The notes below the pieces were generated by a model. That model did no database searches. It saw nothing but the letters and a program-made list of their open reading frames with translations, and was not told the origin of the DNA. Below are positions 22,158 to 34,258 of a DNA stretch of 64,000 nt, piece by piece. Source of the DNA: Grifola frondosa (Eukaryota; Basidiomycota; Agaricomycetes; Polyporales; Grifolaceae); assembly GCA_001683735.1 (NCBI GenBank), contig LUGG01000005.1, forward strand, positions 620,001-684,000. The letters are read 5' to 3'. Within the stretch, counting starts at the first letter, position 1. Each line of letters opens with the position of its first letter. The position numbers and the translations under genes were made by a program.

Positions 22158-23111
22158 TCATAGGGAGTTATTCCATCTGCGGCGAATCTCCAGACACTTC
22201 ACTTCCAAAAGTCTGAGCACCTCGTCCGGAGGAGGCCAATATGCCTTGCCGATCATTTCAAGCGCTGATGCATACGCAATGTAGGGATCGATCTGAAGGG
22301 AGAGTAGCGAGGGTAATACCCTGGGAGACAGCCCCGGCGGAGGCGCACGCTTGCCTTTCTTGCGAGACTTCCGGGATGAAGCTGGCTCTGTTGGAGAAAG
22401 TGGAGGCATGAGCTCCGGTAAGAACACTAGCACGTCAAAGAGCGTCGATTGTGCCTGACAACGAGTTAAGTCGCCGCGACGAAACGCACACAAGAGCAAC
22501 ATACATTCGGAAGCGTCAATTGTGGGGACGCAGAGCGGTTTCTCTGCTGCAGAGCATCACCTCGAAGCGGAGTGCGAGCAAGCATGCCTTTGCGGAATTC
22601 GGCGCAAGGAAGCAGGCGCCAGACACGGGCTCGATAAGTTGCGACATGAGCATCGCACACTGAGAACACCAATGCGTTTGTAGCTGGGAATATCGAACAC
22701 GACTGAGACGTACATGTCATTAGGTTGGCGATATTATCGCGGTCATAGTGAGCCGGTATGAATTTGAAACCCTGCAACCAAAGGAGCTGGAGTAGCGAAT
22801 GGGCGTCAACCTGAGATCGCAGTAGCGGATGAGATGTGGCGCACAGATGGATTTGCATCATCGTTATCCTGGCCAACAAGTCGGTACACCTGCAAGCCAT
22901 CCTGCTTTCTGCAAAGAATACAGCGGGAATTATCACGGCGAAGAGTGCTCGCAACCTGGCGAGGGTTGAGGGGCGCGGGAGATTCTACGTCTTCCTCCTC
23001 CCCGTCACTGTAGTTAACAAAAGAATCTCCGCTACCACTCAGCACACTTGAGGGCCGAGAGGGAGGTTGATCCGGATCGACGAAATCCTCTCGGTCTGGA
23101 GACAGAGACAT
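22158..23111 (-). CDS. HNH-type zinc-binding domain protein, basidiomycete family
   Basis: Four exons give about 230 residues. The N-terminus is Ser/Pro/Asp-rich (SPDREDFVDPDQPPSRPSS). The core is RRDNSRCILCRKQDGLQ, then VDAHSLLQLLWLQGFKFI, YDRDNIANLMTLCDAH and VWRLLP: CxxC plus CxxH spaced as in HNH nuclease folds common in mushrooms. The C-terminal part has a basic KSRKKGKR stretch. Whether it cuts DNA is unknown, and the expected His after the first CxxC is not obvious in this splice. The start at 23111 precedes the conserved acidic region; an upstream exon is possible. Confidence 0.6.
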
Positions 23112-23541
23112 TCCTGCTCCGGGCTCGGGACTAGAAACATCAGATACTGTATTAGACTCCTGTCTGTTTGATTACCAGTTGCAAAAAGAGACCTATGAGT
23201 GATTGTTAGTAGATCTGATGAGTTCTTCGTTCGGAAATCGTTTCAAGCCAAATGATAGTAGAGACGATCGTACATGGGTGTCGAACACGGACAAGTTGAT
23301 ATCGCCCAGCGTATTCGGAGACAGCCGATATTTAGCGCCCAAAGGGAGGTTTCGCAACAAAATAACGACTTCTATTCGAAAGCTTTGGAGGTGAAGCCAC
23401 AATTTCAACGGGTACCAATACTTCATTAAAAAAGACATTTATTCTGAGTCAGATATAATACCAACATTGCCGAGGTCACTCACAAAATGTATGTATGGCG
23501 ACTCACGCAGTGCACCGCAAACACCACCACTGACCGTTCAT
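23112..23541. other. Intergenic region
   Basis: Between the start of the HNH-like gene and the end of PUS3, both on the minus strand. No gene seen; presumed promoter of the HNH-like gene. Confidence 0.4.
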
Positions 23542-25136
23542 TCATTCATCTCCTCCGTTTTCAAGGGCCTTTTTTTCTGCCCTCCTTGCCCCTTTCCCTA
23601 CACGCCACCTCTCATTCATTGACTCCGCCGTGGGCGCACGAGCTCGCTCCAGTAGCGGAACATATATGGCCGCTCGGCGGAATGCGCCAGCTCCTAATGG
23701 GATGCTCATCACGCTCCTCCTGGGAATAGGCTGAGAGCCAGGGTGATTGCGCGGGAAGTATTGCGGGGGAGGGGAGTGATGGCGTGCGGCCGCCTTCAGA
23801 AAATGCGCATCCAAGGTCGTGTGGATGACCGAGCGCTCGTGAAGAGATTGCAGCTGGTGATAGAGGTTGCCCGTGATATCCTTCTGGCTAAGGGGCTCCG
23901 GTGGGCGCTCAGGATTGCGGTCCGTCCGCCAGTCAATGTCCGACTCGTCGTATCCGCATTCCCATAGCATCAGTGGTAAGGGATCTGCCATTTGATACTC
24001 GGGCTTGCTCTGGACAACTGGAGGGGCGGGTTCGCCTTCTTTTACAGACGGAGCCGGGTTGTCTGGGTCGGTGTTGAGGAGGGCAGAAACGATGGACGGG
24101 TGCTCCATCCCTGTACCAACTAGAAAGAGCACGGCCATGATGTGTCGCACCTGGTTGTACAGAAACGCGGTGCCGACCAAGTTGAACACGTACAAGCCAT
24201 CTTCGCCTTCAACGGGGCTGATGTCGACCGAACGGATCCTCCGATTGAAAGTCGTCAGCTGCTTTGTGGGATCAATTTTGCAGAGATTCCGGAAGTCGTG
24301 CTCCCCAACGAGGCGCTCTGCCGCGTCACGCATGGCGTCAACGTCGAGACCACGAGGGCTGAAAAAGTATTTGTAGTGTCGGTAACGACAATTGAAACGT
24401 GCAGAGAAGTCCGGAGAGACGGGAGACCAAGCAATGACGCGAATCGTCGACGGCAGAACGAAATTCAGTGAAGAAACGTAAGACAGCTCGGCTTGGGGTT
24501 TCGGAGGTGCTTTCCGGCCTGCAGCGGAAGGAGGCTCATCCCAGTCGCCCATAAGGTCAAAGTCACCTTCAAGGCCAGGTTCGTCGTCTGTATTCTCCGT
24601 ACTGCTCCGCTCCTCAGCAGGAGACTCACTTTTGGCGTCTTGGGGAGGAGTACTGGCTCCATCCGAACTCTCCTGCGTCTCAATTTCCTTGTCCCCAAGG
24701 CACTCCTCACCCACAGGCTCACTACTTGTCCCGCCGCGCTGACGCCTCTATCCGTTCGTCCGCATTTCTCCCATCCGCAGCCTTCGAAACCTGCATGCCG
24801 GTCGACCAGTCGTGTGTGAGCGAGAGCCTCGAAAAGCACGCCTTCGACAGTCGGTAGAGCTGTATGGGACTTCTGATATTCTAGTCCGCCGTATTCTGCG
24901 CCGTTGTAGCTAAATTTGAGCGCGATCTTTCTTCGCGGATGAGCGGCAAAGTTAAAGGGTTTCTGTAGTTTGGCGATGGGCTTGTGTGATACTCTAAGGG
25001 AAGAATGGTGTTCTAGCTGTTGCAAGCGAGCGATGAGGTCTTCTCTTGACCAATTGTTGTACGTTTCGGGGGGAACGGACATGACTCGAAGATATTTACC
25101 AGATCTTAAAGAGCGAAGATTGAAGCCAGAGAGCAT
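23542..25136 (-). CDS. tRNA pseudouridine synthase 3 (Deg1/PUS3 type), frame broken
   Basis: Forms pseudouridine at positions 38/39 of tRNA anticodon arms. TruA-type motifs: KIALKFSYNGAEYGGLEYQ, CGRTDRGVSAAGQVVS with the catalytic Asp, VIAWSPVSPDFSARF, CRYRHYKYFF, GEHDFRNLCKID, FLYNQVRHIMAVLFLVG. The frame switches between WVRSALG and DKEIETQ; one base is missing in the G run at 24693-24696 (read CCCC on +). The region between is a variable acidic linker, so the exact spot is approximate. Two starts are possible, 25136 or 25082 (MSVPPE); the latter precedes the coiled region (REDLIARLQQLE). The gene should be functional in the organism. Confidence 0.85.
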
Positions 25137-25773
25137 ACAATTTGTCTCCGAAAGGTCTGCACAGGCTGTGAATGTCTAGGAGACTGGAAGATGAACAAGT
25201 ATTCGCACCTTGAAATCAAGAGACTTTCTCTGCGGACACACGGATCCTGGTGGATTTTTTTAAAGTGAATGACGGCCTCTTCAGAATGTGGTGAAGGAAA
25301 CGCACCCAGAGGGGCATCAGGATGAGCTCTTGTGAGTGCATCGACCCCTCCAACGTCAGAATGATCTACTCACTTGATGTATGCCGAATGGTATTGGTCT
25401 AAAGTTTGAGAGCCTCAAGAATACAACGACAGATGATAATTTAAGTGTGACGATAAGATAGTTAACTACTATATATAAATTGGATGATTAGCACGATCGA
25501 CGACTCAAGAACCGTTCCGACATAAGTTTGTCCTTTTGTCTTTTACCACCCCCACGAAACCCAATACTTCTTCCCAATATAATATGTCATAATCTCAAAA
25601 TTGTATGTGACTAGGCTGTCTTCATGACTCGTTGTACTTACTCGGCAATTTCCGATCCAATTACTCCCTTCCCGATGTGGCGGTGCACCCTCTAGTTCAA
25701 ATACAAAGGTCACCTCCGAAGCTACTTATAGAAATTTGCCGACAGACAGACGGTCGATTCAAATATTCTCGCC
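25137..25773. promoter_or_regulatory. Divergent promoter region, PUS3 / otubain
   Basis: No gene. AT-rich tracts near 25440-25500 and a pyrimidine-rich stretch near 25530-25590 precede the otubain start at 25774. Confidence 0.4.
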
Positions 25774-27214
25774 ATGTCCGATGCAGATGATACCACTCCT
25801 AAAGCAAAGAACGTGCCATTGCCAGCGTCGTCGCCTGAAGCGCGTGAGTGGCAAGTCATAGAGTATCTGCTTGCAACTGTCAGAACTGATGTTCATCTAA
25901 TGATAGCCAGAATTAAGACATCCGATCTCCCAGACGTGGACGACAGTGCTCCTCCATTTTATTCCGGTTCCGACGCCGACCAAGGTATTTTCTCTTCTCG
26001 ATCTGTTGAGCGATCGAGACTTACTCTGATTTTTATTTTGTTGTAGAATTTTCTGCATTGACACCTGTCCAACTATTTGAATTGAACCAGGTATGAGAAC
26101 TGTGTATATTGATGAAGATGCTTGTGTGATAGTCATTAATCGTCGTAGGGTCTGTTCGATGAGACTGTGCCAGAACGACCATTGATTGCGCCACTGGCAC
26201 CTATGCAGTCGTTGCGCGCCGAGTATGAAGGCGGCTCCGTTGTCTTTGTAAAGCAAATAGATTGGCTGATCAAGAACGGGTTTATTGGGATCCGACGTGC
26301 AAAAGGAGATGGTAGGTCTGATTCCTATATTTGCAGGAGTATTACTGAATCCTACCTCGCAGGCGATTGCTTTTATCGATGTGTGGCGTATTTTCTCGAG
26401 AACCTATAGAAGTACTGAAAGTATTCCCTCATAGCGCTCGCTTACGCGTACATTGAGAAAAATTCTGAACGCGGCGGACCACGTTCTAGCCGTCACCAGT
26501 GCGATCTCGGTCCTCGAAGCATCTCAGCCTATGCTCGAAGAAGTTGGCTTCCAGCGGCTAGTGTTCGAAGACTTCTACGACTGCCTTGTCTCCGTCATCA
26601 ACTGCATTATCACTCCTGATGCAAGTGGGCGTATTCTGACCCCTGCTATGTTATTGGAGACGTTTAACACACCAGAAGGTGAGTATGTTGTGTGTTGAGT
26701 CTGTTACGACGTTGAGACAACGCTCTGTTCCTAGTGTCGAATTCGATTGTGGTATACCTTCGCCTCCTCGCCTCCGCACAGATGAGATCAGATCCCGACT
26801 CTTACGCACCATTTCTTTTCAACCCTGAACTTGGTGATCAGATGGAGGTCACAGACTTTTGCGTGAACTTTGTGGAGGCCGTAGGCAAAGAAGCTGGTGC
26901 GTATCTCGGTCTGTCTGAACAGCGTGATGTATTCGCTCAATCTTGATGTACAGACCACGTTCAAATCACTGCACTTTCGCGAGCATTGAAGGTCAACATC
27001 AGCGTTGCTTATCTTGATGGCCGTTCGGCAGACGCAGATGGCAAAGTCGACTTCGTCGAGTTCCAAAACAACGACGAGGTTGACACGGACCCTGTTATAT
27101 TATTGTACAGGTAACAACTCGCACTCCTCTATGACAACCTTGTGATTGACTAGGCAATTCAGGCCTGGTCATTATGACATCCTGGACAAAAGGAGCGAGG
27201 ATCCGCCGGAGTGA
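25774..27214 (+). CDS. Otubain-type deubiquitinase (OTU cysteine protease), frame broken
   Basis: Removes ubiquitin chains. Conserved order: ALTPVQLFELNQ, RPLIAPLAPMQSLRAEYEGG, VKQIDWLIKNGFIGIRRAKGDGDCFYR with the catalytic Cys, VLAVTSAISVLEASQPMLEEVGFQ, FEDFYDCL, LRLLASAQMRSDPDSYAPFL, EADHVQITALSRAL, YRPGHYDIL with the catalytic His. About eight exons. The exon holding AYAYIEK continues into ILNAADHV only if one A is removed from the run of five at 26458-26462, so there is a one-base insertion or error there. Length about 290 residues, as in OTUB1. Confidence 0.88.
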
Positions 27215-28216
27215 TTCGTTCCTAGGCGTTGGTGTTACGACTATAATCGAATGATGATTCTCGAATGACGGAGAGGCTACTATTTTTGCTAATGTTGTAC
27301 CGCGCCCAGTTTATGTTGTCAAAGTGTTATCTTGTACGTGCTTGCATATACCTGATCGAATGACACGTCAGTGCTGCTTATAGTTGTCACGCTTAGCAGT
27401 CGTAAGCGAATGCGTGTGTCGCTGAAGCGAACATCCCTAAATCAACTCAAACCGCTGCTACGTGGTCACCCATTGGCCTTGTTTCTCTGAACACTGAGGT
27501 GTCCATGCTTCGAGTAAGTGTTGTATCCAAAACCCGTCCAGGTCTATAATCGCTGAAGCTTCACCTTGTCAGAGATGATCTCCTGGCCGCGCTGGGTGAT
27601 TTTGGCAGTGCTTCAAGTCGTCTCCAGTTCTCTGAGCGATTCACAAACACTTGTTTACCATGCACGTTCTGCGCCGTTCTCGAAGGTACATCAAGCTATC
27701 TAGACGAGCGGAACGAAGGAGGTTGCTGGTGCCACAGACGCGACAGAGGCCGGCGTGGTCCGTGCGCGGAGACGCGAAGTGCACGTGATGGATAGTCACC
27801 CTGTGACAGGGTTATGTAATGTGCTCCTGTTTAACGGTTCTCACAGCGCAACTGCCTGCGCCCCACCCAAGGCAGAGCCCTCTCACCAGCCAGCCAGCCC
27901 AGCCAGTGTATTTCCTGCCTGCGCCTAACGCCTGCCTGCCTCTTCACCACACTTTATTTTCCTCATCCCTCCCTCACTACCTCGTTCTCAAGGTATGTTG
28001 AGAGGGTCGTTACATGTTATCTGATGGTTGTGCGCTATCGATAAGGGGCCGCCGTCGTCGTCGAGATGTGCGGGCACAGCGGGGAGCGCGTCGGTTGTTT
28101 ACGCGCCACAACGCGTCGACGCGGGTCGCGTCTTGGGCTCCCTCATCGTTCCACCTCACTTCTACTCATGTTCAGGACGTGTCAAATGCAGTACTGATCA
28201 CTTTGCCGACGTGTAG
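27215..28216. promoter_or_regulatory. Intergenic region and leader of NHP6
   Basis: No gene. A long pyrimidine-rich block (about 27840-27990), usual before strongly expressed fungal genes, leads to a GTATGT donor at 27993. A TAG acceptor ends at 28216, directly before the ATG, giving a 224-nt leader intron. Confidence 0.45.
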
Positions 28217-28853
28217 ATGCCGAAGGAAACGACCAAAGCGACGAAGGTGCGCATCGCTACCCCCTACCTAGTGCTCATACACTAGACTCACTTCCATGTG
28301 TGCCCTCGTTGACGCTTCTGCTTCTCCCTGCAGAGAAAAGCGGCCGAGAAGTCGGAGAAGGCGCCGAAGGCAAAGGCAAAGAAGGATCCTAAGGCCCCTA
28401 AGCGGGCATTGTCTGCATATATGTTCTTCAGTCAAGACTGGAGAGAAAGAATCAAGGCCGAGAACCCAGATGCTGGTTTTGGTGCGTTGCTATATGCCAG
28501 TATACCTCCGCCGTTGTCGGAAGGGTGAAGGGTAACTGGTAACTGACTATATGCGTTTGGTAGGTGAGATTGGTAAGTTGCTAGGTGCGAAATGGAAAGA
28601 GCTGGACGACTCGGAGAAGAAGGTAAGCACTGTTCTCTTTGCTCGTACGATGTTCTTTCTCTTCTCACTTTGCATCTTCCAGCCATATATTGAGCAGGCC
28701 CAAAAGGACAAAGCCCGAGCGGAACAGGAGAAATCAGAATACGATGTTCGTAACTTTCATTGTTCATGTGAATGCATTGAACTAACTTCATTACAGGGGA
28801 AGAAGGCAGAGAGCGCGGGCAGCGGCGATGGAGGAGATGACGATGACGATTAA
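28217..28853 (+). CDS. HMG-box chromatin protein, NHP6 type
   Basis: Bends DNA and assists FACT and transcription in the nucleus. Small protein of about 115 residues: a basic N-terminal arm ([20 protein letters not shown]), a single HMG box through [37 protein letters not shown], and an acidic end (GDGGDDDDD). Five exons with clean introns. The acidic tail is more typical of animal HMGB or filamentous fungal forms than of yeast Nhp6. The first exon is only 30 nt and starts immediately after the leader intron. Confidence 0.9.
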
Positions 28854-29940
28854 CTTATACCCATAACACCTCGGCTTCTCTTATCTCCCCTCGCTTCGCC
28901 TCGTCTTGTCTCGTCCTCAGCTCTAATAATGTCTCTGGCCTGCTAGATATCTGGTTCTTTCGCGTCTCCTACCCCCCTCGCTCTATCGTACTGAAAACTG
29001 CAGGACTTCTTTTGCTGTTTTGTCGCCGTGTACTACTTATTGTCGTGTTTGCTGATGGCCCACGTACTCAAATAGCTCGTCATCGGCCGCTACTGCTAGT
29101 CTCTATTACAGCCCTCGCCTCAGATGTACGCTGATCGACGCCGTGTAATACTAGACGATGATGTGCTCCGGACATTGTGCTTCTGCTTGACCTTCCCACC
29201 AGATCAATGTAGTACTTACGTGTTTTTCGTGCGGTTTGCCATAAATATTGAAAGGTAAGAGACATTAAGCTATACTTCCATGGTCATGTTCAATGGGCTG
29301 TTTTACGTATATCTCAAGTACATACTTGGGAATATGATTTGCACGGTCGACCTGGCCAAAAATGGAAATTGTACAGCCTTTTTTGTCCGCTGCAGCAAGG
29401 ATGGGTATGGCTGCCTACAGAACCGTCCTTAAAGTATCCGTACACAAGGCGGGAAACGACTAGCAGTCTTGCGCCGCAACGTTCTTTTGATGGGTGAGGG
29501 AAATTTATCTGTCAAGTTACCCTTACCGCGTCGCTTGTGGCCTTACAATGAATGTGTGTATGATTCTGCGGGCGTGAGCCGTGGCTGCATATCATTCCTG
29601 TTGTCAATAATTAATTGACGATAGCTGTGTGGTTTGAAGAAACGGACATGCATCTCTGATGGGTCATATATCATAATTGGGGGATTGAGAGAACGAGGCG
29701 GTTGGTGTTCGAGTAAGATAATTTCAACTAACTGCATGTGCCACAATGGATAATCGTGATCCTCTTCTGTTCAAAAAATGATGATGAAGAAACTGGTAAG
29801 TGGACGTTATCAACTCCTTGTGTCTGGCAGTGGCACCAGCTCGATTGCAAGTGAATTCGTTAATTTCCCAACATAACACACGAATCACATTGGCAAGCTG
29901 TTAGTTACGATGACGACGCTACAAACTCTGATATTTTGTT
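28854..29940. other. Intergenic region, no gene seen
   Basis: About 1.1 kb between the NHP6 stop and the stop of the first paralogue of the Cys-motif family. CT-rich 3' UTR sequence at the left, then unremarkable DNA. Confidence 0.45.
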
Positions 29941-30757
29941 CTAGATTGGGCACACTTCATACCACTGCGGCAAGCTTTCCGTCCCCAATATCTCTTGCAT
30001 CAACTTGATCAATTCTCGATCGTTTACCCCCTTCAGATGCCGCGAGTTCCTGTTCGACGCAATAACGAAGCAGGTCGCGAGGACTTCAGCAGATTTCCTG
30101 ACGTTTGATATGAAGCGCTTCCCATCAGGCATCTTCGCGCAGATCTTGCGTTCAATGACGAAGATCAGATTGAGAAGGCCCGAGTCATCAATAAGCCCGT
30201 TCCGCTCCCCGTAGGCGAGAATGTCGTCAATGCTTAAAGCATATCCGAAGACCATCAAAGGCACGCGTGGGCGGACACGTCGAGGAGTGCAAAGAGGGAC
30301 GATTGGGAAATCGTATTGCACAGGCGCAGGTGCGGGAGCACCGCACGAGGCGCAAGCGCAAGCGCAAGAGCAAGACGGTTTGCTCGTTGTGCTTATCTCT
30401 GGAACGCGAGGAAGGGCCGCAGGATGAGGAGGGGAGGGTGGGGGCAGAGGTGGAAGTGGAGCAATGGCATGACGCGCGACTGACGCATAAGTGCGAGAAG
30501 GAGCAGTAGATTTGGGAGCAGGAGGAATAGGAGCAGTAGATTTGCGGGGGGAGCAGCAGATCTACGAGAAGGAGCAGTCGATTTGCGAGAAGAATTGGAA
30601 GTACGCATGACTGGTGGGCGGGGGTCTTGAGAGCATTCCGACTTGGCCTGTCTGAGTGCGTATCGAGCCTCTCTAGGTGTAGGTCGCGACTGCACAGCGC
30701 TCCTAGAGTCAACTGCAGTTAGTAGTGCCTCATAGCATTGGAGAATAGGACGAACAT
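29941..30757 (-). CDS. Unrecognised Cys-motif family protein, copy 1
   Basis: I do not recognise this family. It has an N-terminal SRPTPREARYALRQAK block, a Pro/Ser/Ala-rich linker, a cysteine block CSCACACASC, and a conserved C-terminal domain: YDFPIVPLCTP, VRPRVPLMVFGYAL, AYGERNGLIDDSGLLNL, CFVIASNRNSRHLKGVNDRE, LMQEILG, WYEV. The start codon is split: AT at 30757-30756, a 53-nt intron, then G at 30702. The linker changes frame at the run of six G (30546-30551 on +); one more base would give continuous linker to the Cys block. Inverted relative to copies 2-4. No signal peptide or membrane segment. Confidence 0.6.
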
Positions 30758-31271
30758 TTCTGATAGATCACTATTAGTAGGTGGTGGTGGTAGTGGTTGA
30801 AAGAGGGAGTAGGGGTAGCGTTCGAGTGAGCTGCTTCCTTATAAGGGGAAGTTGAACTTTCGGAATAACTCCGCGAAGCAATGCGCCATGCGATCGCGAT
30901 TAGGTAACGCGTGTCCAATCGTGTTCAACTCAACCTCAACCGAACCACCGCTTCATTGATATTGCGCCGCTCGTTGCGCAAATTTCTTAGTGCGATATGA
31001 TTATCCAGATTATATTAAGTGCCACACCTTCTTTACTGCGTATGAAACCCACTAAAATTATTATCCACGAGCACCCGCGACGCGCACGCTCATTCTAAAA
31101 CCCGTGCCGCAGCCACTCATAACCACAGTCCCCAAAAGTCGGTGAAAAGTGGCGGTCTGGAGCCATACGTGCTGTGTCCAGTGGCTCCACCGCTGACATG
31201 GCAACCATATAATTTTCTGCGGAAAAGACCTTGATGAAGGACCGCGTTGTGGCCTCCACTAGTTTCCGGAG
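30758..31271. other. Divergent intergenic region
   Basis: Between copy 1 of the Cys-motif family and the nuclease-like gene. No gene seen. Confidence 0.4.
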
Positions 31272-31279
31272 TATATAAG
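31272..31279 (+). promoter_or_regulatory. TATA box of the nuclease-like gene
   Basis: TATATAAG 40 bp upstream of the ATG at 31319. Confidence 0.5.
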
Positions 31280-31318
31280 GTGTGACTATGATACTGACAT
31301 CCTTGCCTCCGCTCTAAC

Positions 31319-32440
31319 ATGCCTCCTCGCACCGACTTCACTCCTCCTGGTCTTCGGAAGCAACGGAAGCCTTCCGAATATATGATGGCTTTACGAACCA
31401 AAGTTATGCTCTCCGCGGCGGTGTTGTACAGCCGCAGATTTAACCGACGCCGTGTCGAATACCTTTCATACGGCCTCTGGAACATGGTCGCACGAAGCTG
31501 GACCGACGACGACCCTTCTCTTCTTGTCATACCGCAATATTTGCTCTATGCCGCTGACGATTCAGATGACGATCCTGAGACGTCGTTCGACACAGTTCCT
31601 GGACGGCCTGCCGGCGGAGAATGTATCCCTGATTTCGCCATTATCCGCATCATGCATCATTGGAGGGATCCTAATCCGATCGCTACCCGTTCTGACCCTG
31701 AGCCTTCATATATCTCTGCGGCAAATCTTCTGAACTGGACCTCCATCCAAATCGACAAAGTTCGAATCCCCGTGCTTTGCGAGGTGAAGCGTCCTCCTTG
31801 CCGCCATGCCACAGGAGAACTATTCAGAGACTCCCTCTCAAAATCGCTGCTTCTCGCAATGTCCCAGTTGTCGCGGCGGGTCAAATTGATTTTCACCGAC
31901 GCTAACCGCATGGAACAGGACTCCGCTATTCTAGTTGCTTCCACCGGTGAATGGTGGTCATGGCGACTACAGACTCGAGCAAACATTGATGTACCGGACC
32001 CTCAACTTATCGCACCGCGTGAAGACGAAGAACGCGATGGGGATGGTGATGTGCTGCGTGGTTTGAATGAAGAGCACAATGCGCGCCAGGAGCGACGCGA
32101 TTCAGGCGATGGGCGACGCAATTCGAGCGATGGACGTCGCAATTGGGACGATGTGCTACGTGATTTGGAGGATGTGGCGGATCTTGGTGATGAGCCGGGT
32201 GACGTAGTGCCTGTCGATGTGGACCAGGAAGGTTACGATGAGGTGATTGATGGCGCTCTACAGCGGAACGTGGACTACCCAGACCAAGCTAAAGTGGTGG
32301 ATAACATTGAAGACGCGCGTCCGGGTCCAACTTGGTCGAAGCCAATGCTGCTGTGGACGCCAGCATCTAACCAACGGATGTACGTACTCCACAAATATCT
32401 CTCCCATGGTTTTGATACCGGTGTACATGTACCCCTGTAG
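31319..32440 (+). CDS. PD-(D/E)XK nuclease-like orphan protein
   Basis: A single uninterrupted frame of 373 codons, unusual among intron-rich neighbours. Residues about 1-75 are basic (RKQRKPSEYMMALRTK, YSRRFNRRRVEYLS). At about residue 102 it has CIPDFAIIRI and at about 151 VPVLCEVKR-like IPVLCEVKRPP: the spacing of Pro-Asp and Glu-x-Lys fits the catalytic core of the PD-(D/E)XK fold. Then a helical stretch (SKSLLLAMSQLSRRVKLIF) and STGEWWSW. The last third is acidic and repetitive (RRDSGDGRRNSSDGRRNWDD). I infer a nuclease-like fold, not an activity. It sits inside the island of Cys-motif paralogues, between divergent copies 1 and 2. Confidence 0.6.
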   Translation: MPPRTDFTPPGLRKQRKPSEYMMALRTKVMLSAAVLYSRRFNRRRVEYLSYGLWNMVARSWTDDDPSLLVIPQYLLYAADDSDDDPETSFDTVPGRPAGGECIPDFAIIRIMHHWRDPNPIATRSDPEPSYISAANLLNWTSIQIDKVRIPVLCEVKRPPCRHATGELFRDSLSKSLLLAMSQLSRRVKLIFTDANRMEQDSAILVASTGEWWSWRLQTRANIDVPDPQLIAPREDEERDGDGDVLRGLNEEHNARQERRDSGDGRRNSSDGRRNWDDVLRDLEDVADLGDEPGDVVPVDVDQEGYDEVIDGALQRNVDYPDQAKVVDNIEDARPGPTWSKPMLLWTPASNQRMYVLHKYLSHGFDTGVHVPL

Positions 32441-33303
32441 TCTATTTGCTTCTACGCCATCTACTTTAGGTATGTTGATGGATTTCGTATCATAGAGTCT
32501 CCCTTACATGTCGGATTTTCCTATATATACATATGACACGCTTTGAGAAAACCTACTTCGTTAATCATGCACCCGGGTTGGACAATCTAACATTCCAGTG
32601 AATTGAGCATGGCTTGTAGACGACGACGCTTCTCAAAATTGTCGACAAATCTACTAGTATCCGAGGTACTGCCCGAATATATCTACTACTTTTCTGTCCA
32701 CACTACATCATTCATACGCGTCAATTACGGATATTCAAGAGAGATTTCACCTATTCGTCATCGTTCATCACCAACGCCAATAATCCGCACTAACAGGTTG
32801 TGTGGCTGTTTCAATCTCCAATTACCTCATGAACGTATTTCTCTCCGATTCGAAAGAAATACTTAATAGCAACTACTTCATAGCGGTACTGATCACAAGC
32901 AAGTAAAATTTGTTCGAGCTCCTGCAACAATGACCCTATAGTGTCGTCGATCTTGTCGATGACCATGACCCAGCCTCCTGCAAGTATTGTAACAGATCAG
33001 TGCGTGAGTGGCGCCGAACTCGGCTGCCATGAAGTCTCTCCGAAGAAAGCGCCAGTGCATTTTCAGACGCGGAGTCCACGACACTCACCCGCTGTGCATC
33101 GTCGATCACGGTGACAGGGTGCCGGTGAAGGCTGAAGCAGAGCAATTACAATCTGTTTCAGGAGAACTAGTATACGCTCTCCATTCGCCGCTCGCGTCGT
33201 TGTTTGACAATACTTATTTGTGACCACGGTTGTGGCGCGTTCCCGACGCCCTTACTCGTCAACTCCTCCTTCACTCAGCTCTGCCAACTACAAGATATCG
33301 GAC
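32441..33303. other. Intergenic region, no gene seen
   Basis: Between the nuclease-like gene and copy 2. Short ORFs only, without recognisable content. Confidence 0.45.
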
Positions 33304-34099
33304 ATGTGCGTCCCTTGTTCGTAATGACGAGCTATGCTGATCATGCGTTGACAGGAGTGATACGCAGCCACGACTCACACCTAGAGAGGCTCGATACGCA
33401 CTGAGACAGGCAAGGTTGGAACGCTCTCAAGACGACCGCCAATCAGATACGCATTCTTCTTCCAAACTGCTTATTCCTTCGTACACGCCTCCTGCTCCTA
33501 AATCCATGGCCATTCCTGGGAGTTTTACTGCTCCTCGCACCTCCGCTTCAGTTGCCCATGGTGCCGTTGCTCCACCTCCGCCTCCTGCTGCTTCCGCACC
33601 CCCTCCTTGCCTTCCACAAACGGTGGTAGCCATTGGCACGCCACGGGTCTGTCCATGCTCGTGTGCTTCTCTTTTCTGCGGTGGTTCAATCCGTGTAGCG
33701 CCTGTAAAGCATGACTTCCCTGTTGTGCCTCTTTGCACATCTAGACACATTCGGCCACATATTCGGCCACGGGTACCTTTCATGGTGTTTGGATACGCGT
33801 TGACTAGGGAGGAATTGAATGCGTACGGCGATCGGCACGGGCTCCTTGACGACTCAGGCTCTCTCAATCTTTTCTTCGTTATGATGCGCCACATTTATGC
33901 TAGTTTGCCTATCGCGAAGCGCCGTATAGCGACGGTTAGGAAACTCGGCGATAGGCTTCTATCAACGTGCTTTGTTATCGCGGCGAACACAAATTCGAAA
34001 CGTAGGGATGGGGTAAATGACCGGGAGTTGATCAAGAAGCTGCAAGAGATATTGCAGGTACAAGGCCCGCCAGAGTGGTATGTTGTGCAATCGGCCTAG
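33304..34099 (+). CDS. Unrecognised Cys-motif family protein, copy 2
   Basis: Same architecture as copy 1. The start codon is split AT|G (33304-33305, intron 33306-33354, G at 33355), giving MSDTQPRLTPREARYALRQ. The linker is Pro/Ala-rich (APPPPPAASAPPP); the Cys block is CPCSCASLFCGG; the domain reads HDFPVVPLCTS, RPRVPFMVFGYALTREELNAYGD, LLDDSGSLNLFF, RLLSTCFVIAANTNSKRRDG, ELIKKLQEIL, PPEWYVV. There is a duplicated RPHI/RPR insertion near PLCT relative to the other copies. No upstream in-frame ATG was found in the adjacent leader, which supports the split start. Confidence 0.6.
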
Positions 34100-34258
34100 A
34101 GACTTCGTAGCATCCTGTATTGTATGATAGCTTGGATTCCCATGATTTTGTCGAAGTGATCATCCACTGTGGCGCGCGGAGTTGAAATTATGTTGAAGCT
34201 ATATGAGTGGAACGTCAGCTACCCGTTTCGTTTCAAGCCCCCGCGAGCTACCTCAGAG

